From contig CM072160.1 in the NCBI GenBank assembly GCA_036850595.1, forward strand, positions 11,759,906 to 11,823,905: DNA of 64,000 bases. The letters are read 5' to 3'. This document shows positions 50,521-63,070 of the stretch, one piece after another. This DNA is from Rhyacichthys aspro (taxonomy: Eukaryota; Chordata; Actinopteri; Gobiiformes; Rhyacichthyidae). Below the pieces are notes generated by a model, which worked only from the letters and a program-made list of their open reading frames with translations, was not told where the DNA came from and did not search any database. Positions within the stretch are counted from its first letter, which is position 1, and every line of letters begins with the position of its first letter. The position numbers were made by a program, and so were the translations under genes.

Positions 50521-50830
50521 CTGCCTGCTGCTCTGTGTTTCTCTTGCTCTCGGTCCGGCTGTACCAGTGAGTGTGCTCCTCTCCGAACAGGAACTGATGA
50601 ATGTGCACGACTTCAGCCCTGCAGCATGCAGTGCATTATGGGGTATGGGTCTCTCTCTTCCTCTCTGCGTTGGCACAGTGTTAGAGGGGGATGTCCTCAC
50701 CTCCTGTCTGGAGAGAGGAGGGCCAAGTCACACGCGTCGAGTCCGCACACACACACATTATGCAGAACGCCTCATGATGACGACTGCCGCGGCTCCGGTT
50801 GCCCTGGCAACAGTCTCTTTCTCGCTGCTC
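50521..50830 (-). promoter_or_regulatory. Candidate upstream promoter and non-coding first exon
   Basis: This is a locally CpG-richer stretch. On the minus strand it runs from a perfect palindromic RFX X-box (50798-50811) through GC-rich sequence to a strong donor, GCAG followed by GTAAGG at 50520-50515. That is the expected form of a 5' UTR exon that could splice to the mbnl1 start exon 13.7 kb downstream. Human MBNL1 has several distant non-coding first exons. The start site is not visible and no mRNA evidence is available, so it could belong to another transcript. Confidence 0.4.
50798..50811. promoter_or_regulatory. RFX X-box palindrome
   Basis: GTTGCCCTGGCAAC is a full inverted repeat matching the RFX X-box consensus (GTNRCC spacer RGYAAC). 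It lies about 280 bp upstream of the candidate minus-strand donor at 50520, near other CpGs. X-boxes are typical of ciliary and some neuronal promoters. Confidence 0.6.
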
Positions 50831-53800
50831 CCCCTCCTCCTGTAGCTCTTTAGGCTTTCTCTGTGTGTTCTGTTAAAACAGTCAAATAGGACAAAAAAGA
50901 TCATCGACTTTATGTACGCTCTTCTGTTTTGGTTTTCTTTTACAATGGCTGTGAGCTTGGGCTATAGCCAAATTAAACCAAAATAGGGATAAACCTTGAT
51001 GATCACATGACCATCAACTGTTGCTTGGTGGCCCAGCCTGGGCTGTGGTGAAAGTAGGATGCTCTGTATAATGGGTTTTATGTCATTTTGGGAGGCGGAC
51101 TATAGTTCCTGTTTGTGGTCCTTATTGTTGTTGGCAGTGAGAGGGAGCCTTGCAGCCTTTTGATAACACAGTCGCATTACCAACAAAGGAAGTACAGCTG
51201 AACTGACCAATGAGATGAATGGTGTCAGAGCACATGCACACGGCAGATATGGAGACAGACAGACACTCCGGTGTAATTATTTCAATTTGACTAATTCTTG
51301 GTGGATCTTAGTGGATGGATATTGCTATTTCAGGGATCTAATTCAAACAAATGATTACCAAAGTCTATAAATTATGAAGATGTTAGACAGACAAACAAAC
51401 AGGAAAGAGAATGAGGGTGAGGATGATAAGAAGATCTCTTCTCCACCGTATCCCATGGCGACAGAGTGGGAGGAAGGCCATGGCCGTCCTTCAGGCCCTG
51501 TAAATCAGCAGTTCACAGCTGAGACCTACAGCAGAACAACACTGCTAACGCTAGCTCTTCTGTTTGGACCCTTAAGCAGCTGTCTCATCATTTTCTCTCA
51601 TCATGTGTCCAATCTGACCAGACTCAACAACAGTCATTCCTGGCAGTGTGAAGACTGTGTGAAGCTACATATATTTATATAAATAGGTCAACTCAAACAT
51701 AAAAACTACATTTCCCATAGTTATGCTCTCTGTGTTCCAGTAACCATGGGAACAGGTAGAAACTGGAAAAAGCTGAGCACTTATTTCACATTTGGGTCAA
51801 ATAATTGTTTAATACATTAAAAAAAATCAAATCTGAAAGAAGCTAGCAACAGGTGGTGCAGAATTTTAACAAAAAAGTGTTTGCATGTTAATCCAACACG
51901 GGTGCTTTGTCCTCTAACATATTCCTCCAGAGTGAGGGGAACTGTTTTCCCTGGTGCCTCCTGAGCAAGTAAAACTGCATTAAATCAATAAAACACAAAA
52001 GATGCACATATTGGAGCAAGCTGGCATTATCACTGAACACTCATGTGCTTTAAGTAATGAAGGGTACTTGAGTTTAAGGGACAGCAAATAACCTGCTCAG
52101 ATTGGAAAGCCAAGGTGATTAGGCTGCTCTTTGGGAGTAATGGCAACAGCAGGTGTCCACGGGCTCCATGTGCCATGTCTGTTCATTAGAAACATTAACA
52201 CTAACCAGTGGACACGTGCACACACACAGGCTTACTGCTCATTGGAACGATTCATTAACAACACTGCAGTAGCCCTTAAGCTCAATGACCATTGATTAGG
52301 CTTATGCATAATAATGGTGGTGAAGTGCAGCTGTATTTATTACTGCCCTCACACTTTTTTCACCTGGGTTTTGTCTCCTTTACACACTGCACATCAAAAG
52401 CAGTCCCAAATTGTACTGTGTGTATGCTGCATCAGTCACTATTCAGGCAATCCCTTCCATGGGTAGTGGAGTGCAGTGATCAGTTTTGTAAATATATGAT
52501 TTCATTCTTGTGCATTTATCTCATACACACATTATACAAGCATCTACAAATAACTAAAAAATTGTTTCAGTATTGCCTGTTATTTCTCTTTGCTCGAGTG
52601 AAAATAGTTCTAAAGTATCAGTTTGTTGATGCAAACACATACTGCATCACAAAACTGAAAAGCTAGACAGCACTGCTTTCAATGCTATTTTAGGAAAGAG
52701 GGAATCTTGCAGTGCAGCTGCACTGTAATACAAAAATACTTGGTGGCAGGTTGAACAGGCTTTTAAAAGTGCATCTAAAAGTTAAACAATATTTACTGAT
52801 GTATTTTTAAATACATCTTTCCTCATGTCTACTAATGAGTCAACGTGAGGATGGTTCAGGAGCTGAATGTCTGTCTCTGTTACAATCAGCCACTTCCCAC
52901 AAAGTGAACTCTACAGCAACCAGAATGAGCAAAAAGAACATTTTAATATCCATTTACATGTTGGCTGCCAATCAGTCCTATGTCTTTTTCCTTTTAAAAA
53001 GAGGACATTTGTCTTCATCCCTACAGAGAGGGCCAAATGAGACCTCTTCGACGACTTTTACCAAGACTAAATACGGGTGTAAATTCTGTGTTTATGTGTT
53101 GTGTGTTTACAAAACTGGATCAAAATCCAGAAGTGCCTCAGAGGAGAGAAGCCGCTGATAAAGTGGCTCTTGGCATTTTGTCATGTTTCACAGTATCAAT
53201 GTGATTCCCATGTTGTCTGAATATTTTAGGTTCTACTTCCAATTTCAGTAAAAGGCATTTGACCAAACATGCTTACCTAATGTGATTGTCCCCTGGCTGT
53301 CAGCTCAGCCAGTTCAGCACCACTGCCCCTCACTGCATCTCACATATGAATGTTGCAGTATTGTTGGGATGATAATGTGATTGTTGAAAAGTGCTGTGAA
53401 AAACAGAATTCCTTGTTAACACATGTCATACATAGTGTTGCAATATAGCTGTAACATTGTCTATTTGTGTCAGTGTGTTACGTGTCATAAACGTAAAGAC
53501 TTCTGTTGAATGGCACATTGCATAAGTTTGTGAGGTGTTGCATGGATTATTGAATAAAGATAGATTATAACAAAACCCCCAGTTGTTCCAAGTATAGAGC
53601 AGTATAAACTGACACAGGATGCCCAGCAGTTTGATCCATACACCTGACCCTGCCTCAAGGAGCATATTTTTCCAGATAAATAAAACACACACAGAGAGTG
53701 CAGCATGGCGATGCCTGCAGACACATGCATGCATACACAAGAAGCTGGAGTGAACAATGCTCAGCACTTTGCCCTTGGTAACTTAGTGTAGGTAAATATT

Positions 53801-56800
53801 TATAAGGATCATCTCAACATTCACAGCAACCACAACACGATGTGAGACTGAGGGGGAAGATACAGCAAGATAATGAATATTGGAGAGTGTTGGCAACACA
53901 GAACAGATGCTAGAAAAACAAAACACGAGCGTCGAGAATAAGACATAAAGACACAGCTTTTATTATCACTTCTGTTAATATAGACATATTTGGGAAGACC
54001 TAAAGTGTCCCAAAGATGGCTCTGATCAGTGAGATCATTTGTCATGCATGTAACATAACTGTAATGCTAACTGCCTGTCTGTAGATGCTAAAAAAAAAAA
54101 TCCTTATCCTTATCTACTTTACGCTGTTTCATATTTTGACTAAAATATTACCTTGTTACTAAGAAATTACCTGTAGCAGCCCTCAGGCAATATGGAACCC
54201 AGATTTTCAGTTTGATTGGACAAACAAATGCCTAGTGAAGTAATGCAGCCAATGGTGAGTCCCCAGCACACACTACATATTCATGAAGCCACGTTATTCA
54301 GCAGCAATAGCACACTGTAGTTAATGATTTTGAACACTTCTTTCATTTTTATTTATAAGTCAGAAAGGCCTTCCCTGAAGACACACGCTGTTCTTTATCC
54401 ATACCAGCCCTACTGGACTTACATAATTTGCATAAAGCTGAGGGAAAGCTTCAATTTACTCCTGGTGGATGAATAAGCCAAGTCGACTCCTATGTTTGGC
54501 CCTCATGTTCATAATACTATAGTGACAAATACAATAAAGCTGTATCAGCTTGGCCTTGACAGAAGAAACTTAGAATGATTCCTATAAAGAATCAAAATGC
54601 TGATCACTTGAAATTCTGTCCCATTGTCATTGTTCAATACCATCATTGTCTAGTATTATACCTGTATTCAGTAAGGATTCTCATTCTTTTGTATTGATCT
54701 GATGCCTACAGTGCTCAGGGACACTTAGGTCAGCATGTTACTGTATACAACAATCACTTCTGAAACTGGTAATATCAGTCACATGCACTTGTAAGTTATC
54801 AACAATAGGACAACATTGACAGCAATTTAAGAATTTTGACAATAGGACACACACCACAGAAGTGGTCACAATTCTGTTCAATGTCATGCTTTTAAAAAAA
54901 AAAGCATAAACAAGACATCTCTGTCTTCTTTAGCTAAAAATAAGTCTGTATTCAAGTAGTGCTGGCCAGCTTAATAGACTAATTAACTCAAACCCCACGA
55001 GGACTGAAAGCACCTAATGAAATTAAAAAACAGCTCACACTACACTCTGCATTCAAGCCAGACTTAGTATCTTGTCAGTATACAATACTACGGATGAACA
55101 CCCCTTTCAACTTCTCTTTTTCTGTCAATACATGTAAAAACATGTAAATCTCTGGTGCACGCATAGCCCCTACACAATGATTATTTCACTTTTCACGCCC
55201 TTTTCCTCTTTCCTTTTGAGACAGTAATCCCCAGCTGCAGCATTAATAGCATTAGCAGAGCATATCCAATCCTTTTACAACCCTGACAGAGAGCACAGAG
55301 CCACACTGAGACAGACACACTGTGGGACTACACTACCCATACTGCTTCAGGAAAACCATTCACAATTGTAAGCACATTTGGGCTTCAAGTTAACCAAGAC
55401 AAAGAAGAAAAAAGGAGGAGTAAAGGACACTGTTCGAAAATAATGGCGTTCTAGCCCCTTACCATGTGCTCAAATATATTCATAACATAGAAACACACGA
55501 ATGTTTACATGGGCATATATATGTAGGATGAGTAAACAGTATGAAACATTGTTAACATAATGTTTCAGAGTGGAATTCACAACCAGCTTCTGATGGGTTT
55601 GGGTTTTGCTGCAATGTTACTGAATTATTCATTTATACAGAGTAGACAAGCATTTGTTGTTTGTGTATTCAAAAGCAATGTATGCAATTTTCTTGTGCAC
55701 TGTACTTGCTTTTATTTATGCATGGGCCCATGTCATACAGAGATTGGCAGATGGTCAGGCAGATAGCAATAGTTCACAACAACATAAAGCTACATGGGAA
55801 ATGAAGTCATGTCTTGAGTGTCTTATTTCTCCACATGACATAGCCTTCTAAGGCAGCATAAACCAGGACAACCAGCAGCCGTCTTGTCTTCCCTTCCTCC
55901 CTTGTTATCCTGTCTGCCAAACACTCTTCCTCCTGACTCCAGCTCCATCTCTTTAGGCCGTTGCTCATAGTGAGTCACTGAGTTGAAAACAGGCTGCAGT
56001 CTGTGACACAACACAGTGGTTTGTAAGTAATCATTTTATAATACACACTCAGAGTTTTGTCTTTTTCTGTGTGTGTAAGAAAAATGTTGACAAAAGAGGC
56101 AAGTAAAAAAGAATTAATGAATGGGAGACAAAAGACAGGCAAATGAGTTGTAACTTAATGAGTCCAGATGAAAGCTGACTGTCAGGGCAAACTCAGTTCT
56201 TTGCTCTGCTGGTCCCACTTCTTAGCCTGATGATGATTACTTCAGACGGCCTCTGTCGATACAGGACTGCCTTTTTTTGGTCATCTGTTTTCTTGTGTGT
56301 GGACGCATTTGTAGAATGTTGAACTTGGCCCACACCTCTATGAGATGACATCACCCACAGAGTGTAGCAGACATCCGTTTAAGATGTGTTTACAGCGACT
56401 AAATCACCAGCATGCCTCCAGGCCTGCTCGTATAAACAGAGAATCTGGCCGACCATGTGCACACTTCTTTGTGTACGCAGTGTTTACAGAGAGCAGATAG
56501 AAGAAATACAGCCACAGGAGGAGGTTAAGCTGCGATCTGTGGGGCAGTGGTAAAACCCAGAGCTGGTGGAGATGTTCTGGGGAGGTCTTAGTAAAGGGTA
56601 TCAGAGATTTAAAGGGACGAAGTATACAGTGTACACAAGGCTGAGGAGGAGGCATGATTCCTGCTTAGGAATGTTGTAAAGCTGTTTGTAGAGTCAGCAG
56701 GGCAATGAAAAAAGCTTAAGGCTTGGAGCTCTGCCAAAGCAGTGATGAAAAAAAAAACACTGAAAAATGAATAAAAGGAAACAATGCGATCCATAAGAAG

Positions 56801-57119
56801 AAATCTCGGGCATTCTGTCCATTGAGGACGGTTTTACAGTTTCTTAATAAAACTGAGGAGGAGCTGGATTAAAGCTTTGGTCGACAAGTATTTTCATCCC
56901 TTTCCTTCAGTGCAGCAGAAGCATCTGCACTTTCTGTTTTCTGCTGCATATCTGCAGCACATCTGTTTCACACATCACTGTTAAGCTCACATCTACAACC
57001 ATGTATCTAAACCAGGTGCACATGCATCTCAACAAAGGCAATGTGAGAGGTACTCTTCTTCTGTACGTTAACCTGACTAGCACCAAACCATGTTGCACTC
57101 TATAATTAAATACAAATAT
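50831..57119. other. Non-coding stretch upstream of the candidate promoter
   Basis: No gene was recognised. A perfect MEF2-type CTAAAAATAA occurs at 54934-54943, and an ACTACATTTCCCATAG sequence at about 51705-51720 resembles a ZNF143-type site. Both are motif matches only. Confidence 0.65.
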
Positions 57120-58346
57120 GGGTAACGCTTTAGATTACGGCCCGGTACTTATGGTGTATTTACAGCGTAAGTTCTCTTGTTACTTAAGGTGTAATTACAG
57201 CGTAAGTTTTTCTAGGACACAAATTGTAATTAAGGGGTATGGCCTGTAATTAAGGGGTACAGAGTGTAATTAAGTTAATTAAGTTCCCCCAGAACAAAAA
57301 ATAAATAAACATTTTTTCCCCACAAAAAAAAATTTTTTTTTGAAGTTCCCCAGAAAAAAAAAATATTTTTTTTTCCCCACAAAAATTTTATTTTTTTTTC
57401 CTACAAAATTTTTTTTTTCCCACAAAATTTTTTTTATTTTTTCCTACAAAAAATTTTTTTTTCCACACAAAATTTTTTTTTTTTTTTCCACAAAAATTTT
57501 ATTTTTTTTTCCTACAAAAAAAATTTTTTTTTCCACACAATTTTTTTTTTTTCCACAAAAAAAAATTTTTTTTTTTCCACACAAAATTTTTTTTTTTTTT
57601 CCCACAAAAAATTTTTTTTTTTTCCCACAAAACTTTTTTTTTTTCCACACAAAAAAAAAATATTTTTTTTTTTTCCCACAAAAAAAAAATTTTTTTTGAA
57701 AAAAATTTTAAGTTCCCCAGAATTTTTTTTTTTTCCCCACAAAATTTTTATTTTTTTTTTCCTACAAAAAATGTTTTTTTCCCCACAAAATTTTTTTTCC
57801 ACACAAAAAAACATTTATTTTTTTTTCCCCACAAATTTTTTTTTTTTTCCCACAAAATTTTTTTTTTTTCCCACAAAAATTTTTTTTTTTTCCCACAAAA
57901 TTATTTTTTTTCCCACAAAAAAAATTTTTTTTCCCACAAAAAAAAATTTTTTTTTGAAAAAAATTTTAAGTTCCCCAGAATTTTTTTTTTTTCCCCACAA
58001 AATTTTTATTTTTTTTTTCCTACAAAAAATGTTTTTTTCCCCACAAAATTTTTTTTTTTTCCCCACAAAAAAAAAATTGTTTTTTTTAAGTTCCCCAGAA
58101 AATTTTTTTTTTTTTTTCCCCACAAATTTTTTTTTTTTTCCCACAAAAATTTTTTTTTTTTCCCACAAAATTTTTTTTTCCCACAAAAAATTTTTTTTTT
58201 TTCCCACAAAATGTTTTTTTTTTCACACAAAATTTTTTTATTTTTTTTTTCCACAAAAAAAAAAGATTTTTTTTTTCCCCACAAAAAAATATGTATTTTT
58301 TTAAGTTCCCCAGAAAAAAAAAAAATTAAGTTTCAAAGTGTTACTT
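57120..58346. mobile_element. Putative non-autonomous DNA transposon enclosing a minisatellite
   Basis: The left end reads GGGTAACGCTTTAGA. The right end, read inward on the opposite strand, gives AAGTAACACTTTGAA, so the two form imperfect terminal inverted repeats. The element is flanked by AAATAT at 57114-57119 and 58347-58352, a candidate target duplication. The left 180 bp contain repeated TGTAATTAAGGGGTA and TTTACAGCGTAAGT units. The rest is the A/T minisatellite. There is no transposase. The GGGTAACRCTTTA end is typical of abundant non-autonomous elements in fish; the superfamily is not assigned. Confidence 0.6.
57300..58326. repeat. A/T-tract minisatellite, about 42 units of about 24 bp
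   Basis: Each unit is a T run, a short core (CCCACA, CCTACA or CCACACA) and an A run. Units therefore abut as A-then-T tracts. A distinct unit, AAGTTCCCCAGAA, punctuates the array at about 57283, 57342, 57709, 57967, 58088 and 58303. Apparent open frames on both strands (Phe/Pro/Thr/Lys on plus, Lys/Gly/Phe on minus) result from the repeat. Run lengths may be affected by sequencing or assembly error. Confidence 0.95.
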
Positions 58347-58601
58347 AAATATGATTATAAAATCAAGGAAATTGAAAAAAATGCTTCCCTTTCTACTTCA
58401 TGGTCATTCAACTGATATTGAAAGGTTGACAGAACAAGCCTCAGCATAAAATTGCTGATAGTAAGCTAAATGTATATGAAATAGGTCACATACACTATAT
58501 GGGTTTAGAGAGAAAGGCTAATTTAACAAAATAGTAAATAATTGCTTGTCAACAGATAACTGGGGTAAAAATAACAGTAATAATATTATGTGCTATTTTT
58601 T

Positions 58602-58632
58602 GTTGTTTTTGTTTGTTTGTTTGTTTGTTTTG
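58602..58632. repeat. (TTTG)n microsatellite
   Basis: TTTG/TTGT repeat of about 30 bp just outside the right flank of the putative transposon. Confidence 0.85.
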
Positions 58633-59007
58633 CATCTGCAAAATCAGTGATATTTTCTCCTTGTTGACCACATGCCCACGCCTCTAGAATAACTCAAGGA
58701 CAGTGAGTCAGCAGGCCGATATGACTCCAGTTTAATCTCTGCTGCTGCAATCTGAGATCCCATTAGACAAGACAATCACTGTGAGGTCACTTAGGGCATG
58801 GCCCTCAACCTCACTACCTGCTGAAAGAAAGGAAGAGGATGAGACAGGACAGACTGCTTTGTTCACTCTAACACTAGTGATCTCTTGTCTGTGCACAGCG
58901 GGGCGTCAGGTTGAGATATTAGTGTCATGTCACTCATATGCAACTCAACAATGAGGAAGGAAGAAGAGATGGAAAATGGGAACAATATCTTTCTCCAGGA
59001 AAAGTCG

Positions 59008-59060
59008 AGCCAAACACATAAATGAGAGGCAAACACATAAAAGGCAAACACATAAATGAG
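59008..59060. repeat. Short tandem repeat CAAACACATAAATGAG
   Basis: Three units of CAAACACATAAA with ATGAGAGG or AGG spacers, 15-19 bp each. The middle unit lacks the TGAG segment. Confidence 0.85.
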
Positions 59061-60576
59061 GGATTGTAAACTCTGACCAACAGGGCACCTACAACTCCCA
59101 CTCTGTATTTATATCAGCCTCTTTTCTGTTTTTTCCTGTTAAAAATCTCTCATTGGCTAAAAAATAACTTTTATTCTTTACAACATCACCGAGCTGTCAA
59201 ACCTATTGATTGGAACAGATGACAAGGAATGTGACCCAGTTAAAACACAAGGACACATGTGTGAAGGCTAGTGCCTCTGCTCCTCGAAAACAGAAATGCT
59301 TTGTCACGTTGTCACTAATTTCCTTGAAAATCCTTGCTGTTGATGACTGTCCTGTTAACCTGCTCTGATCCACCCAGACTAAGAGCACCATCAGTTAGTT
59401 GGTCAAGGTTTGTGGAAGTCTGTGTAATGCCGACATAATGCTGAGGCAAAGATAGAAGCCCATCTTAGGTAGAATTCTTCTGTTCCAGAGACAAGGTCCT
59501 CTTCATTGAGTAGAAGGACATAGGCCTACATTGCCGTGCAGTGTACAGTCAGTTTATGCATTCTCAGTCAGCCTCTGGTTCTGTGGTCCATTAATTATCA
59601 TTGCCAATACCCAGAACACTTTGATGACTTTAAAGTTAGTGTCTTAGTGCGGTTCTCTAAACTCCTGAATAGATAATCATTCCTCAGTCTTCAAAGACTA
59701 ATACTACTGAGCCAAACTGGTGATCACTTGGAAAGCAGCTGGACAAGTCTTCTTTGATGCCAGCCTTGATGCACTCCTAGCATTAACTTGCTTATAGAAA
59801 AAAAAAAATTATCTGAGTTTATTGTACTTGCTCGGTTTATCCAGTCATCCAAAATAAAGCCACTTCTTTTTCTTTGGATCACGGAAGCATTTCAATTTCT
59901 GTGGTGCGATGCCGGTCTCCTGACGCCATGTGACACCAATTAGGCGGTGGCAGAGATGACAAGCCACTGGTCCAAACACTGTAGCTGACAAATACTCCAC
60001 TTGAGTTCTGTTTCATTGTGTCTGATATGTAGTGAGAAAGTGAAGAGGCAAAACGGAGTTGTGTCAGGAGAATTAGAATGATGAGGAGGGGAAAGAAACA
60101 TAAACCAACCCTGACAGGAAGGGAACAGTGGAAGAAAGATAGAGTTCCAAGCTAAAAGGCTCCAAGAGAACAGCTGATGTCACTATTGCAAAGGGAGGTT
60201 TTCTCTCGTCAGCCCACACTTGACTGTCAGGTGACAGAGCTGCCAATTCAGACCTGGAGACTGGGAGTGACAAGGAAGCTGACATGTAGTTTGTTGACTT
60301 GGAAATGTGCACTATACTCAAAGGTACTATATTCTAAAATCGCTATCATGCTAACAAGACCGCCAATGTCTCACACATGCTTACTAATGTATTTAACACA
60401 ATATAACCTGTTTCACAGCTCCCAGGTTCCTCAGCAGCAGGGGTATGATGTCATCAAGCCAGGACGCAGAACAGAAGGGCTATTATTTGTCTGTGCTGCT
60501 TGGTAATGTTCACATCTGTAAAACCTGGTGGAGCTGGTAATGAAACAAGAAGAGATTTGAAAAGGCCCCGAGGTGC

Positions 60577-60643
60577 ATATGTATGTGTGTGTGTATGTGA
60601 GTGTGTACGTGAGTGTGTATGTGTATGTGAGTGTGAGTGTGCA
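60577..60643. repeat. GT/GTAT/GAGT compound microsatellite
   Basis: Mixed GTGTAT, GTGAGT and GTAC repeats over about 67 bp. The frames it opens are not genes. Confidence 0.9.
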
Positions 60644-62737
60644 AATGCTCAAACAACAATTCCTCTACAGAAAACTGCCACCTGCTGAATTGCATGACAG
60701 CGATTCACAAAAACTGAAAAGGACGCAACAGGAAAACCACACACAGATGTTGCTGTTAGCAGTTAACCTCTGAGTCACAGCTGCCAATTTAATGTGGAAA
60801 GTAACTTTGATTGCTTGTGAAAAATCCGCAAAAGATTGTTTGAGCTACTGTTCAGCGAAACTGAATGTGCGCACTTCTGTGGTACATGACTGTTAGTTTA
60901 GTAATACCTGCAAGGGACTGTCTAATATCTATTTCTATGCTAAAATTTAGCCTTTAGATTTTGACACTAGAGAATGGAGACCATGAGTAATATTTAAATA
61001 GTGGGGAGTTGAGCTCAAGCATTTAGAGTTAGAAAAATCCTTGGCTATGTTTAGAAGATAAAAGAAAGACATTTTTTCTAAAAAAAAAATAAAATAAAAA
61101 AAAAAATGGTTTATTGTATCCATGTATTTTTTTAAGCTTGATGGGCCTGTGACCAAACAATAACTTGTGTCAGAGTGTGTAGGCTAAAATGTAAAAAGTG
61201 TAAAGCATGACAAAACAAAGCCATGACTTCACATTTTTGTGTCCCACTGACCTTGAAAGCTCTCAAAGGCTGAAGTGAAAAAATGGCGGAGTTAGAGATT
61301 AGCTTCTGTCGAGGCCAGGAAGTCTTAGCTCTGCAAAGTGTTTAGTGATTAGCTGACGGTTAGCTGACCCGATGGTGGTTTTGAGTTTATTCGTCCCAGT
61401 AGACAGAAGCAGCAATCATATCAGTAACGCTGAGAACGCCTGACGCAGCATAGAGCAGCATGTGTAAAACAAGACTATACCATTACTGTGATGGAAAGTA
61501 ATAGAGATCCATAGCATGGCAGGAAACAGAGGATATGGTACACAGCTTTTAACCGGCTGTAATTCTGCAAATACGAGGAATAAGGGTCTGACAAAAAATC
61601 TAACTGAAACTGAACTGAAAATCTCACTGAAAATACTATTGACTACTGTCAGTTTACATCAGGCCCAAATATTTCATACAATGTTTGTCATTAAAACGAA
61701 AATAATTTATTGAGGCGGGAACTGCAAGGGAAAAAAAAAAACTCATTGTGAAGGTCAAGGCAATAATTTTTTCTGTTATTTATGAATGTTTCACTGCAGT
61801 TAAAGAAAGACGATGGGGACTTGATGTGACAGTGTTTCTGAAACTGATTTTTCATTTTGCCTAAAAATGCCTGTCTTTGAGGCACGCAGCTCAGTAGGTC
61901 ATTTGCCCAATGTCATTAGCCACTCTCTTTCACCCTATTTCCTGTCCAGCTTCTAAACACTACCAAAAAAGGCCAAAAAGCCCCAAAAATAATCTTAAAA
62001 AAGACAAAAGCCTGTCTTGTTTTTGTTTTGTTGTTTACAAGTAATGCTAATAATGAGGTGCAGAAAACAAAATAACTATGCTGACCTGAAACCTCTAAAC
62101 TGTTCACCTTCTCAAACCAACAAGTTAGAATATGTAGCAGCACTAAAACAACACAAAACTGAATATAGAAGTTGTAGCTGTCAGTCCAACAGATGAACAT
62201 GGAAGCTTAGAGGCTGCTGCTGCTGCTGCAAAGAACATAAATTATTGAAATATGGCTTAAGCTATAACACTTGGAATTTGTGGCTTGGCAAGTATAGTCT
62301 TTCTAACTCATCTCTAAATGACACTAGTATTTTCACTACACTTGGCACACTGTATGCTCCACAGTGCGATCCCCAGGCCAGACACTGCACCAGGTTTGAT
62401 CCAATTAATCAACTGTCATAACTGAACCATGTTGATAATTAGCACAGAGTTAAAGTGATAAAGCTCTAAGTGTGTCACCTTCTCAAACTGGGACAGTGTA
62501 AGCTACAGGGGCTAATGGGAGGAACATGTAACATACACAACTCACTCAAACTGATTACTGTGTGTTAGTTGGGTCGATTTATTGTGATTTTGACGCTAAA
62601 TCGATATTTCTTTTTGGCTTTCTGAAAAACATTTACTTTTAAATTCAAATTTATTTAATCTTTTTTTCTTTCAGTGTGATTTCAGCTCAAACCAGACAAT
62701 AGTAAAACTTGCCCAGAGTGGGCATGTAGGATAATAC

Positions 62738-62750
62738 CGCCCTCTAGTGT
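62738..62750 (-). promoter_or_regulatory. CTCF-like motif
   Basis: The minus strand reads ACACTAGAGGGCG, a close match to the CCASYAGRKGGC core with one mismatch at the start. It faces left, while the second motif at 63057 faces right. Confidence 0.5.
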
Positions 62751-63056
62751 ACATTCTTTGTATCACATGGACAAAAACGTGAAGCATAACATACTAAATA
62801 GATATGTACCTTCTTGTTACAACAAATGGAGCAGAATAGTGATAGTTCCAACAAAGCAAAACCCAAATAACAAATGTGTGAACTGTTATTGCATGACACT
62901 ATCGGGTTAGAAAGGAGGAAGTGCCTGGATGCCTCTGTTCAAACTCTTGCCCCTTTTCGGCCTTAAATAAGCAAGACAATGATGGATGGATAATAGGTAA
63001 CTGAGTAATGTTAAAAATAAAAGTGCATTTAAAATTCCAGGTGTTGCTGCATTCCG

Positions 63057-63070
63057 CCACTAGAGGGCAC
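63057..63070 (+). promoter_or_regulatory. CTCF-like motif, perfect core
   Basis: CCACTAGAGGGCAC matches the CTCF core CCASYAGRKGGC at every position. It lies 307 bp from the oppositely oriented motif at 62738-62750. Confidence 0.6.

Noticed and set aside
57340..58304. Long overlapping open frames on both strands rich in Phe/Lys/Pro
   Set aside because: They are produced by the A/T minisatellite, lack stops only because of its composition, and have no start context or family resemblance.
62213..62229. Short (CTG)n run, of interest because MBNL1 binds CUG repeats
   Set aside because: Only about five units, upstream of the gene, and CTG on the non-transcribed plus strand, so mbnl1 RNA would carry CAG.
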